Positions 45,001-54,422 of a stretch of 64,000 nucleotides of DNA are shown piece after piece. The DNA is from Nomia melanderi. Taxonomy: Eukaryota; Arthropoda; Insecta; Hymenoptera; Halictidae. The stretch covers positions 2,976,001-3,040,000 of the forward strand of contig NC_135000.1 of NCBI RefSeq assembly GCF_051020985.1, read 5' to 3'. The notes under the pieces are model-generated. The model was not told the DNA's origin. It saw only the letters and a program-made list of their open reading frames with translations, and searched no databases. A program made the position numbers and the translations under genes. How positions within the stretch are numbered: position 1 is the stretch's first letter; each line of letters starts with the position of its first letter.

Positions 45001-46130
45001 GCTCCCAGTCTCTTGAGTTAGCTTCATTTTTTTTTAAATTTCGCAATATTTTCTTTGTAAAATTTGAATAAAAGCATCAAGTAAAATAAATATTTTTGGT
45101 TTAAGTTTTTTCACTATGTTACTGTATGTGAATTGTCGGTTACTTTTAAAAGTGAAATTTTAGAGGTACATTCTTAGACATATGACGGTTAACGAAAGTA
45201 AAAAGTGATTCACCAAAAAAAATGTATAGACCCTTTCTCCAAAAACAGCTTCAAATAATACAACTGGTAATTTTTTAACAAAAAAATCTATCTGTGATCA
45301 AGTATCTTTTAAATTAATTGAGTTTACAATTCGTCGCTGAATGAAAAGGCTATAATCACCCAGTTTAATTTCGTGCTTCTCGCAATATTTTCTTTACAAA
45401 TCACCACATCGTCGAATCTTTAATTAAAAAAAATGCTTAACTCCTGATCAAATATTTTCTACATCGAATCAATTGACAGTATATAAGTGAATTAAAAGTC
45501 AACAGTATCTCTCAGTTTACTTTCATTGTTCTATAGATTTTGCGGTATTTTCTGTTATAAATAAATAAAGCTTCAAATCTGTTGACAAGAAATCTGTAAC
45601 TCTAAACCAAATTTCTTCCAAATTGAATCTGCTCACAGCCTGAAAGTGAATCATATAGAAATCGATAATCCCTTTCAATTTATCTCCATCTTTCTCTAAA
45701 TTTCACAATATTCTTCTCATAAACGAGTGCAATTACGAATTTCTCAATAGAAAAAACCCTAACCCTCGATCGAATATTTTCTAAATCAAACCAATTGACA
45801 GTAGACAAGTGAATTAACACTAGATTTACGGAACGCGTCAAATTGACGCATATTGGATTTTAGAAATATTATTTTGTAAATGTTTACGCCGATTTTGATT
45901 GATGCGATCACACTGACATGTACCCCAATTACCTACTATCAAATCTCCAGTTTCCACAATCTAAATAAGCGAGCATCAATTCTTTTAGGAATAATAGAAT
46001 GAAGTGTACAATAAATGCCCCTAAACTTAGCGTTAAAAGTCAACAGTTTCCCTCAGTTGAATTTCATTCATCCTTTATAAACCGGCGTTAGATTTCTTCA
46101 GTTTCACGCATTCGTTTCGAAGATGTGATT
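45000..46130. repeat. Diverged tandem array, period ~160-180 bp, with MITE insertion
   Basis: Recurring features are a TTTC(A/G)CAATATTTTCTTT block (45038, 45386, 45700), GATC(A/G)AATATTTTCTA (45448, 45770), CAATTGACAGTA(T/G)A(T/C)AAGTGAATTA (45470, 45790) and AAAGTCAACAGT (45495, 46037). One unit is split by the family C MITE at 45814-46036. Another unit shows the same site empty. Confidence 0.6.
45814..46036. mobile_element. TTAA MITE, family C, with paralogous empty site
   Basis: TTAACACTAGATTTACGGAA and CTAAACTTAGCGTTAA are the ends; 223 bp. GCGTCAA-A-TTGACGC at 45835-45849 is a palindrome 17 bp inside the left TTAA. The flanks GTGAATTAA and AAGTCAACAG match the undisturbed unit GTGAATTAAAAGTCAACAG at 45487-45505, so the pre-insertion site is visible. 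Confidence 0.9.
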
Positions 46131-46379
46131 AATTAAAATCAGGAATCATTCGAAATACAGTGAACTTCATTTTTACAACTTTCCCATCAGATCATCGATC
46201 GAAAATTGCCTTTCTCACCCTGTAAGACCCACAGCACGATGCTATATCAAAATTTTAAATGCCTTGATAAAAGGTGTGGTATTAATGGTTTTTTAAATAT
46301 GTTTTATCTCCAAAAAAACACAGGAATAGATAATTGAATAAAATACAAATAAATAGAAACGATATAGCTCGCAGTGTAC

Positions 46380-46610
46380 AGGTCTTTTCTCTTCTCTAGT
46401 CAACGCAACTCTTTCCAAATCTCTTACCATCCGCACTTAAAAACCATTCTCTCCCCCACAAGCATTCTTCTCACTCGCACTTCCAACAAATCCTCAAACG
46501 CACCCCACTCTCGCCACCACGCACTCATCATCCTCGCTTACGCATCCTTTGGAAAAAACCCACCAACCCTTGGGCCTGGTCTCCATGAGTCCGTTTCTCT
46601 TTTATGATCC
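46380..46610 (+). repeat. C/T-rich segment
   Basis: TCTTTTCTCTTCTCTAGTCA, TTCTTCTCACTCGCACTTCC and CACTCTCGCCACCACGCACT give a purine-poor + strand and hence long meaningless frames. Similar in style to 5450-5680 and 36667-37020. Confidence 0.4.
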
Positions 46611-46639
46611 TTAGAACACTCGCTGTCCCACTGTCTTGA

Positions 46640-47010
46640 ACCTACGATACTACAAAGGAGAAGCTAGATTCCGGAAACTGTTGCAGCGATCTGCGTATCC
46701 TTTTAATTTTCCCAATAAAAGAACCCCTAACCCTCGATCATCACATGGAATCATCTCGCAGTCCAAAAGCGAAAACAGGCCAAGAGCGGTAGGAAGCTCG
46801 AATAAACGGAACGTCGCGACGTGCTCTGTTTTTTTTCGTCTTTACGACGCCCCTCGAGAACAGACACACTTTAAGCGCCGCCTCGGCTAATGCACGCCAC
46901 TCTCTGTCCGTCGTGATTGACCAGATCAACCCAGCCGGTCGTTGGGCGAATTTGTTCGCTCATTCGCTATGGGTTCTAGCTAGCTTGGCTAGATCAGCGA
47001 AACTGACGGG
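46640..47010. other. GC-richer stretch, unidentified
   Basis: Overlapping frames on both strands (84 and 62 codons), no splice context, CGGAACGTCGCGACGTGC palindromic patch near 46807. It may be regulatory or part of the flanking retroelement debris. Confidence 0.25.
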
Positions 47011-47017
47011 AATACAG

Positions 47018-47581
47018 TTAGCCCCTTGGCTTATGATTTCTTTCTCAACCCTGATCGATATAGCTACTTTGTCATTGGTAATTTATTGGAAAAAGAGAAA
47101 AATTCTAAGCATATGTTGTGCCTATATTTCGTTTTAAGTGTAATAGTTGATTACAGAAGAATAATATTCACTTTGAAATCAAATGAACTGACAAGGAGAG
47201 TGCAAGGCCTTCGGATCACCGATTTCGTTGAAACTTTGCATATTACTAGATATGGTTCTCCTGTTTATAAATATATACCATTATAAGGGCAGATACTCAA
47301 TAGCTTTTTAGAGAGAGACATTTTGGTGCGTATTATTTGAGCGAGACTTCTGAGCGAGGCGTTAGTGCGAGACTTTGTGGGCGAAACTTTGCGTAATCGG
47401 CGAGCGAGCGTTTAGTGATCTGTAAAGATCTTGCGACTTGTAAGGGAATATCCTGCAACATCGAGGACTCCCCCAGGATAATTCCTGCAATATTGGGGGC
47501 TCGTCCGGGATAGTTCCTACATATATTTGTTGAATCATTTTGAAAGTCTTCATCGCTTGTTCTTGTAGCACAAGGGGTTAA
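47018..47581. mobile_element. Family B MITE interrupted by LTR-retroelement fragment
   Basis: Left end TTAGCCCCTTGGCTTATGAT, right end TCTTGTAGCACAAGGGGTTAA in part. The first 90 bp match the reverse complement of 865-947, and the last 45 bp match the inner end of the 13964 copy. About 310 bp more than the family length lies between, corresponding to the LTR-like piece at about 47185-47525. Confidence 0.65.
47185..47525 (+). mobile_element. LTR-retroelement fragment with tRNA-Pro-type primer binding site
   Basis: TGGGGGCTCGTCCGGGAT at 47494-47511 is the 18-nt sequence complementary to the 3' end of tRNA-Pro that many retroviruses and insect LTR elements use to prime reverse transcription. 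Upstream, TATAAATATATACC (47268) and the repeated GAGCGAGACTT/GCGAGACTTTG motifs look like an LTR promoter and leader. A diverged second copy of the binding-site unit lies directly before it (CCTGCAACATCGAGGACTCC against CCTGCAATATTGGGGGCTCG). No gag or pol frame follows; the element is truncated inside a MITE. Confidence 0.6.
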
Positions 47582-47839
47582 GCACTGTGCAGTTTTCAGT
47601 ACCCTCAGGAGCCACATAGCGACTGCGGTATGGGAATTGGGGATCCCAAGATCTCTGAGCTAGCCCAACGGACGAGCTACAGTCCGCCTCTCTCGTTAGC
47701 TCCATCAGCCCCACACACGTTGAAACCTGTAACGATGCAGTCGTGACGCATTGAAAATTTTTTTGGACAATTTTCACGTTCAGCCTATGACGCAGACATA
47801 GACTATAGACAAAGGTTACTCCCCAAAAGTAGCATATAA

Positions 47840-48268
47840 GGAACCGGAATTTGTAGCATAAATCGACGAAACAAATACACAAAACGGAAAGAATTTAATA
47901 TTAACACTTTGCGGCCGAACGTTGAGACTTCGGAGAGATGAAGTGTTCATATTTGGAAGACTAAGTCGCAGAAAAATGATTTAGTTACTCTGACAGCGAG
48001 AGATCGGCTCGTAGTTTCCTTTTTCCTATTAATTGAGTAATTTAATTTAACTTCATTTGTTGGAAACTTTGTATATTTCAAAGTATTTTCGTCCGCACAA
48101 GGTTAAATTATTTGATTGAATTGCATTATTATTATTGCATTATATTATTAAGTTGCATTATTTGTAATATAGAAATGTTTCTAAATAATCATCGTTTAAT
48201 TGAGTGAACTATATTAATTCGATTTGGTTGGGGGTCACCGGTGACCCCCATGATATTCAGCGTGTTAA
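47840..48268. mobile_element. TTAA MITE, family D, with nested family K insertion
   Basis: The right end GATATTCAGCGTGTTAA and the perfect 20-bp palindrome GGGGGTCACCGGTGACCCCC at 48230-48249 mark family D. The left part (about 47840-47900, ending GGAAAGAATTTAATATTAA) follows the 14473 copy, but its outer terminus is eroded. The host is split at an internal TTAA by 47901-48106. Confidence 0.65.
47901..48106. mobile_element. TTAA MITE, family K, nested in family D
   Basis: TTAACACTTTGCGGCCGAAC and TTTTCGTCCGCACAAGGTTAA in part form inverted ends; 206 bp. CCGAA at 47915 pairs with TTCGG at 47929 just inside the left end. Host sequence resumes on both sides (TTTAATATTAA before, ATTATTTGATTGAATTGCA after), as in the unbroken family D copy. 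Confidence 0.75.
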
Positions 48269-48299
48269 TTATTCCCATTCTGGCGAGCTAAATGATTAG

Positions 48300-49660
48300 T
48301 TCTAATAAGGTAAACAAACTAGAGTAACTTAGAAAATCTTGGAAGAAAATCTGAAAAACCTGAAGGTGTTCTAACAAGTTCTAGTAGAATCGATGACCAC
48401 AGAAGGTGCAAAAGATCTTAGGCGGTTCGAGAGGATCCTATGTAACTTCAGGGAGTTTTCGGAAATTCTATGAATCCTGAGAGGAAAACGGAGTCTCCAT
48501 AAAAGGTGGTCTATAGAAATCATGGCGTTAGCTTCACAGTGGTCGCATGCCGGCATATGCTAGGCTAGGGGTTTCCCGAGAATCTCGGCGTGCGAGCAGC
48601 GTCCCACACTGATCCGGCATTAGCCTGGATAGTTAGTAGAGCTTTGGAAAGCATCTCGCCGCTACTAACAGTCTACAATGTAAACTATCCATAAGACTCG
48701 TCATCTTCAGGAAGCTATGTTGGTAAGGCTTCAGCCTGGGATTGTGATGTTTGATCAAGATCTCCGTGGTATGTACAAGACATTTGGAGCTGCCTGTTAA
48801 ATTACTGAAACGAGGAAGAAGTTTGAAAAGGTTAGGACAGAGGGTTTCGGTTTCCATGATCTACCAGTGGACTCATTAGTAAGGCTTTCTGGTAGGCCCG
48901 TGCTTTAGACGCAGGGACGAGGATAGGATATTTACGGACCTTACATATACAAAAAGCTTCCGGACTTAGCAGGAGCGAGAAAGGCTCTTAGGTGTCGGTA
49001 GCCCTTTATTGGCGGAGTAGGAGACGTACTGCCACAAGTTAAACATTCGGATCTTTATGCGGCTCTTACATCCTTAGTCAATCCTAAAAGTTGACAAGAG
49101 GCAAGGGGTCTCTTACACTTAGGATGCTTGGGTCAATAGCTATAGAACAACAGTTGGTGTTATTGGCCAAACATGTGACGAAGGCAGCAGGCGGAACACG
49201 ACAGATGAGATGTAACGAACATTGACGTTGAATTTCGTTTCTACGCAATGGCGGCTTTTTAGATTTACCGAATCTCGGGAACGCGGAGGCTCTTGCTACT
49301 ATGTTTCCTGGAAGGTCCGACGTGGAGCGTGCGATCGATTCCTCCTGTCCCTTTGCACTTTTTAGTTTTTAAGATCGACTCTGGACGCGAGAGCTGCACA
49401 GTTAGTACTTACCTTCTCCGTGGCGTTGGTATAGGGTTCTGTGGTGGCTGTGGGGGTTGTTGATGTCCGTTGATGATGAATGAGGTAGGGGAAGGCGTAA
49501 GGTAGAATGGGGGGAAAGACTTTTCTGGCTTCGCTGGTTCTAGCTGACCGTCCGCGACACGATCCTCTCCTCGGCTGGCACCAGCTGTTTACTTTCAATC
49601 GAAGGGTGAATTTATTGCTGGATCCGCCGGACCGTGCTCGAGGGAAATACCATTAGAATG
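48300..49660. other. Moderate-GC stretch of unknown origin
   Basis: Composition is clearly richer than the surroundings over more than 1 kb, with phrases such as GCATGCCGGCATATGCTAGG. Frames are short (up to 78 codons) and broken in all phases. It may be an old decayed coding transposon or gene remnant, but I cannot identify any motif. It lies within the presumed 11-kb intron. Confidence 0.3.
48443..48515. repeat. Inverted duplicate pair, copy 1
   Basis: TAACTTCAGGGAGTTTTCGG to AAAAGGTGGTCTATAG is the reverse complement, with few differences, of 50642-50720 (CCACTTTTTATTGAG to AAAACTCCCTGAAGTTACC). The copies lie 2.1 kb apart on opposite strands. Confidence 0.65.
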
Positions 49661-49734
49661 CCGGCTGGTCAACAAGGGTTTAGGTGGAAATATTGTTGAC
49701 TGTGAGAGACAGGTATAAGAGGGTGCTGATAAGA

Positions 49735-50520
49735 ATACGTTTGTGTGCTTGAGATGATATTGTGGGTCTTCAGGATATTTTCGGATTTGGTTAAAGGTTT
49801 TTGGATGTTTCGGATATTTTTGGGGAACATTGGGTTTATTTGAAGGTAATGATAATGAGAAAAATTAGAGGTTAACATCGTTATGATAGTTCTTAAGGGT
49901 TTGAATTGTCATTAAGGATTTTTAGGACATTTTGGGATTTTATTAAAATCTTTGGATGCATTGGAAATTTCTGGGGAACATTGGGTTTATTTCGAAATAA
50001 TGATAATGACAAAAATTAGAGATTAACATCGTTGTAATAGTTCTTTAAATGCCATTAAGAGTTTTTAGGATATTTTGGGATTCGATTAAAGGTCTTTGGA
50101 TGTTTCTTCATCGATAGGACTTTCTTGGGAATCATTGTACTTATTTGGGGATAATGGTAATGAAATATCCTGGACGATGCTGAAGATTAGGTATTGATAT
50201 CGTCGTGATAATGCTTGAGATACTACTGGGAGTATTTAGAGTATCTTGGGATTTGATTAAAGGTCTAGTGGTACTATAGATATTCTTTGAGAATCACTGT
50301 GTTTATTTGTAGAAGATGAATGTGAAATGTCTTGGACGATGATGAAAATTAGAGATCAATATCGTTATGATAGTACTTGAAATGTCATTAGGGTTTGTAG
50401 GATATTTTGGGGTTCGATTAATGGTCTTTAGATGTTTTGGACATCTTTGGGAATCATCGTGTTTATATGGAGATAATAACAATAACATCTCTTGGACAAT
50501 GGAAAGTTAGAGATTTCTGT
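49735..50520. repeat. Tandem array, period ~150-175 bp
   Basis: The phrase A(A/G)AATTAGAG(G/A)TTAACATCGTTATGATAGT and its variants recurs near 49857, 50008, 50183, 50343 and (in part) 50502. It is preceded by CTTGGACGATGATG and followed by ATTTTGGGATT(T/C)(G/T)ATTAAAGG. Five diverged units. Confidence 0.7.
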
Positions 50521-50641
50521 ACGGAGAAAAAGAGAGTTTCTGTATAACCTGAAATTGCTTGAAACTTGCCAGAACTCCTTGAAATTTGTTGGCATCGTCC
50601 AGGATCTTACAGGACTTTCCGAGACTCCCCATGATTTCTTT

Positions 50642-50720
50642 AGACCACTTTTTATTGAGACTGTTTTCCTCTCAGGATTCATAAAATTTCCCAAAACTCC
50701 CTGAAGTTACCTACCTTCTA
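50642..50720. repeat. Inverted duplicate pair, copy 2
   Basis: Reverse-complement partner of 48443-48515. The surrounding 50520-51000 continues in similar TTCC/AACTCC-rich language (CTTCCTGAGCTTTTCAGTAA), suggesting an extensive inverted, decayed satellite field. Confidence 0.65.
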
Positions 50721-50999
50721 TAATCATTGATTCTTTTAGGACTTCTAAGGACACCTTCAAGCTTTACCAGAATTTCTTCGAGAATTTCCTAAATTACGTT
50801 CTTAGGGCTTTCTGACATCCTTTGACTTTTGTTAAGATCCTCTAAAACTTCCTGAGCTTTTCAGTAATCCCCAAAATCTGGGACTCTCTAAAATCTCCCA
50901 ATATATTCTAAATCTTCGGAAATCCTTCAGAATTTCCCAGGATCTACATTCTATTAGTACTTCCTTGAATATTCTAAATTACCTTAAATCACTTTTCCC

Positions 51000-52550
51000 A
51001 AAGCAATTCGCATTCTAAAATTCAAATTTCATTTATCTAAAATTCTTCAAAAAATTATTCTAAAACCCCCTAAAGTCCTATCACAATCACAGTAATATTA
51101 CAAATACCACTCTCTCGATATTTTTCGAATTCCACAAACATCCTAGAATATCTGTCATTCCATTTTTTCAAGCATTATTCAAATAACCTTGTTCTGTGAA
51201 GCACCCTTGGACTCAACAATTCTTTCTTACACCCGTCGTCAGTATCTCCGTGACACTTTATCAAGTGTGATTCAAAAATACAAGCGCACAAGCAGCATAC
51301 GTGAAAATAGCATGCAAGAGAACAGATCTTCTCTCGCAGAAATACTTGGGTATGTAATATTTTTGCAAGAATTGTCTTCGGCGAGCAGCTTTCCTGTTCC
51401 CAATTGAACACGAGAAATTCCGCGGAGCTCCACCGTGGCCAAGGACCCACGGCAACATTTTTCAGTTACTCGAATCCGCAACGAACTGATTTAACTAGGA
51501 TTCCTGCCGCATTCTTCCCCCTTACCCAGAGTCCTCGAACTCGTGGAAGGAAAGAACGGACAAAAGCGGAGTTAACAGACTGCGCATTTGAATCCTATTC
51601 TCCGTTGGAAACTTCCTTAACGCATTACGGACGAGGTATCTCAAGTTTTCTATGTCGGTTTGATACGTTCCAATTTCTGTTAAATTCGGAACTTAATTCT
51701 ATCTTTTCATTCGATGAATTCATTACGATTATTTGTTTTGTTTATCTTTTTCAGTAAACATTGTGAGAACAGGAATATTTAATAAATCTTTATTAAGTAA
51801 AATATATTTAGAGCAAGATGGTTGTAACGTTCGTTATTTTTATTATTGCATATCGAATAGACATTTAAACGGGCAATAACCTGAAAATACTTAAAACCGA
51901 CATTAACACTAAATACGCATAATAAGTTCTGTGATTAACGAAACGTTTGAGTCGGCGATGGATAATCGAAACTAAAACAGCAATTTATTTTATTTGTATT
52001 ATTTTAATATTGTCTTATGTTGTATAGTAATCACTGGTAGTATTATTGATAGAAGATAGGATTATTACAGAATGTTACTCATCGAAATGTAATTCTTATC
52101 AAAATATAAAATTTTAACATTTCAGTGGGACGCTGTGTGAAGAACAGATAAAGTGTCCATACTGTATGATTAATTATAATGATAATTATAATTATGGGTG
52201 TTAGTGTAAATGGCTAAGCATAATAAGCAACAGAATATCTGATCTGGAATCTGTTAACATCTTTCAATTTCCATGTTGTGTTTATTACGCTAAAAGGTTC
52301 TCCCTTCTTATTACTGTTAGTCATCTACGCGAGCTCGTCCGTTGCAATTTCTTTCTAAAAAAGATTCAACCGGCGATAATGAAAAGTAAGAAGTTGAATC
52401 ATGTTTCTCATGCGAAACGCTATTTTAATTATTACTGATGGGCGAGATACATTTTACTAAGAGGAGTAGAAATTTTTATACGATGGTTCGCAAGTTGAAA
52501 CGAAAGATCCAGGGAGAAGAAGAGAAGGCAACAGTTTAACATTTCTTCTT
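51000..52550. other. Intronic sequence, no exon seen
   Basis: 51190-51620 is GC-richer with overlapping frames on both strands, none framed by usable splice sites. The remainder is AT-rich. Probably the 3' part of the long intron; a pyrimidine tract leads into the acceptor at 52561. Confidence 0.35.
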
Positions 52551-52562
52551 TATTTGTTGCAG

Positions 52563-52662
52563 GAGGATATCGATTTTAATAAACCGAACAGCCCGAATAT
52601 ACAGAAAGAGATACTGAAGATAAAAGCGAGACAATGTCACCAGGGGAATATTTCGATGACAG
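52563..52662 (+). CDS. Internal coding exon of the unidentified gene
   Basis: TTTCTTCTTTATTTGTTGCAG ends at 52562, which is a textbook pyrimidine tract and AG acceptor, and GATGACAG|GTGAGT provides a strong donor after 52662. The 100-bp exon is open in the frame that continues from the 41358-41480 exon (phase 0 in, phase 1 out): 33 codons plus one base, starting EDIDFNKPNSPNIQ and ending QCHQGNISMT. The other frames are either less protein-like or stop early. Codon use is more balanced than in the AT-rich artefact frames nearby. The product is hydrophilic, with an acidic start, one Cys and one His pair, and no motif I can name. Later exons must lie beyond the window or be too small to see. 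This is the best supported coding sequence here. Confidence 0.55.
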
Positions 52663-52955
52663 GTGAGTTTTCAATTAAACTGGACAGTTACGTTGAAATG
52701 AAACACGTTGAATGGAGTTCTATACTCTTTGTTACACTTAATTCTTAATGATTTACTTTAAAAGTTAAGTAATTCACTTTGTTATTGGTAATGCTGATAA
52801 TAATTTGTCATTTATAATTAGTCATTTTAATTGATATTTTAATATCCATTTTATTCTCCTATAAAATTACATGTAGAAAAAATGGAGTTCTTCGGTGAAG
52901 CAGAGATATCTGAGAATCTCAGGGATATTGAGAGTTTCATTGAGAATCACTGGAT

Positions 52956-53039
52956 TTAACACTTTGATTGCCAATTAAATAACCCTCAAAATTCTCCCGT
53001 GTCACCCGTATTCGGGTGACGTGGCAGTCAAAGGGTTAA
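52956..53039. mobile_element. 84-bp miniature TTAA element
   Basis: TTAACACTTTGATTGCCA and TGGCAGTCAAAGGGTTAA enclose only 48 bp. GTCACCCG-TATT-CGGGTGAC at 53001-53020 forms a hairpin 15 bp inside the right TTAA. It is the smallest member of the TTAA group and related in its ends to family F. Confidence 0.75.
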
Positions 53040-53250
53040 AAGCGAATAATGTGAAGATACTTATTATATAATATTCTGTAGCAAAAATAAGAATATCCAT
53101 TAGAAGAATAGTCTGGATCTTATTTTAGTTACTAAGAGTCTTATTTGGATTTGTGAGAATGATTGAAACTCCTCAGAATCTCTTAAGCATCATTGAGATG
53201 TTTATGGGCTGTACTATCACTGAGAACTATCACTGAGATGTCTATGGATT

Positions 53251-53351
53251 TTGAAGAAATTTTCACAAGGTTCCAAGGAGTTCTTTCAGGAATTCTTTCA
53301 AAATTTCAAGAACTCCTTGGAACCTTGCGAAAATTTCTTCAGAATCCACTG
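53251..53351. repeat. Long hairpin, 40-bp arms
   Basis: 53251-53290 (GGATTTTGAAGAAATTTTCA...) and 53312-53351 are reverse complements at 38 of 40 positions, around a 21-nt loop. It could be a miRNA-like precursor, or a palindromic by-product of the surrounding satellite. Confidence 0.75.
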
Positions 53352-53983
53352 AGAATCTCAGATATGCTTTAATAACTTCACTGAGAATAGGAATACTGTC
53401 AAAGATAATTAAAATTAGAGGCATCAATTCTTCAAGTCAGTAATTAAAACTTGCTGAGACATGGATGTAATATTTAAATGTCACAACAAGACTCAGCGGA
53501 CTTTTCAGACCAGCTTCTAACAAAGAATACGATATAAAATCACTAGAATAACTTCATGTCAACTCGATACTAATGAAAGAGATGAGGGATTTCACAGTAT
53601 TCCGCGCAGTCGGTCTAGTAATTAGCGGCAAATGATACCAGTGGTAATGTTTGAAATAGAAAGCAGTTCGACTTCGCGTTCGACTCCCATTACATGGAGC
53701 CTTATACACCTCGCAGACTGGCTTCGCTTTAATTCACCCTATTTCCTTTAATTAAAGGACACTTGAATATGGAACAGTGTCATTTTCCTGTGTATTACGT
53801 ATTCCATACATTCTCGAGTTTCATTTTTTCCTCTCAATTGCTCCCTTGTTACTTCAAGAGAATTCTAGAACTTTGAAGTTAGAGAATCCAAGATACATTT
53901 TTCCCTTAACAGTAATTTTACTTTCATTTCATACTCCATGTATTCCGCCATTTTTCTTTTTCTACTTTAAATCCTTGGAGTTC

Positions 53984-54230
53984 TTAACCCTTTGCACTCG
54001 AAAGGTGACTCTCAGTCACTACTTGATTTGATACAACAAAACTATGAAGTTGAATATTTACTATTTTAAATTAAACTTTGTGTTGCAATGTGAAATATTT
54101 AAATAAAATAGCTTTTTTGCTTATTTTATCTGTAAATTATCGTTAAGTTGGTTTCAAATAATGTCGTCTTTATCTCATCAGAAAATGTTCAAATATTTCT
54201 ACTGAAAAACTGCCGAGTGCAAAGGGTTAA
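53984..54230. mobile_element. TTAA MITE, family A
   Basis: TTAACCCTTTGCACTCGAAA and CTGCCGAGTGCAAAGGGTTAA in part; 247 bp. GTGACT-CTC-AGTCAC at 54005-54019 lies 17 bp inside the left TTAA, where the 13585 copy has GGCG/CGCC instead. Confidence 0.85.
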
Positions 54231-54422
54231 TATATTTCTCACAGCATAGTGCACCTTGATATTTTTTTTGCGAGGACTTCTTTTTTTCAATTTCTCATTT
54301 TTCCCTTTTCATATACATCCTCTCACTAACCGTTATTTAGGTTATCTATTTCATCCTGAGAAAAGCTCTTGAGCAGCTTTTCCCCTTAATAAACAATTTT
54401 TTACTTTATATCCTTGAAGACC

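Larger units (their letters stand above)
52890..53400. repeat. Decayed short-unit array with GAGAATC(T/A)C phrases
   Basis: GAGAATCTCAGGGATATTGA, TTGAGAATCACTGG, ACTGAGAACTATCACTGAGA and CACTGAGAATCTCAG recur irregularly. It contains the mini-element 52956-53039 and the hairpin 53251-53351. Confidence 0.45.

Noticed and set aside
1043..47286. Similar short peptides (YFFLNYERSNCFVINN / FLSYDRCNYFIINS / FFLNPDRYSYFVIGN) from frames at 1043, 8252 and 47026
   Set aside because: All three come from the terminal 80-90 bp of family B MITEs; the protein resemblance reflects DNA repeat homology, and each frame ends differently.
13585..54230. CCCTTTGCACTCGAG recurring motif as a regulatory site
   Set aside because: All occurrences are ends of TTAA-flanked family A MITEs in inverted pairs, so transposon termini explain them.
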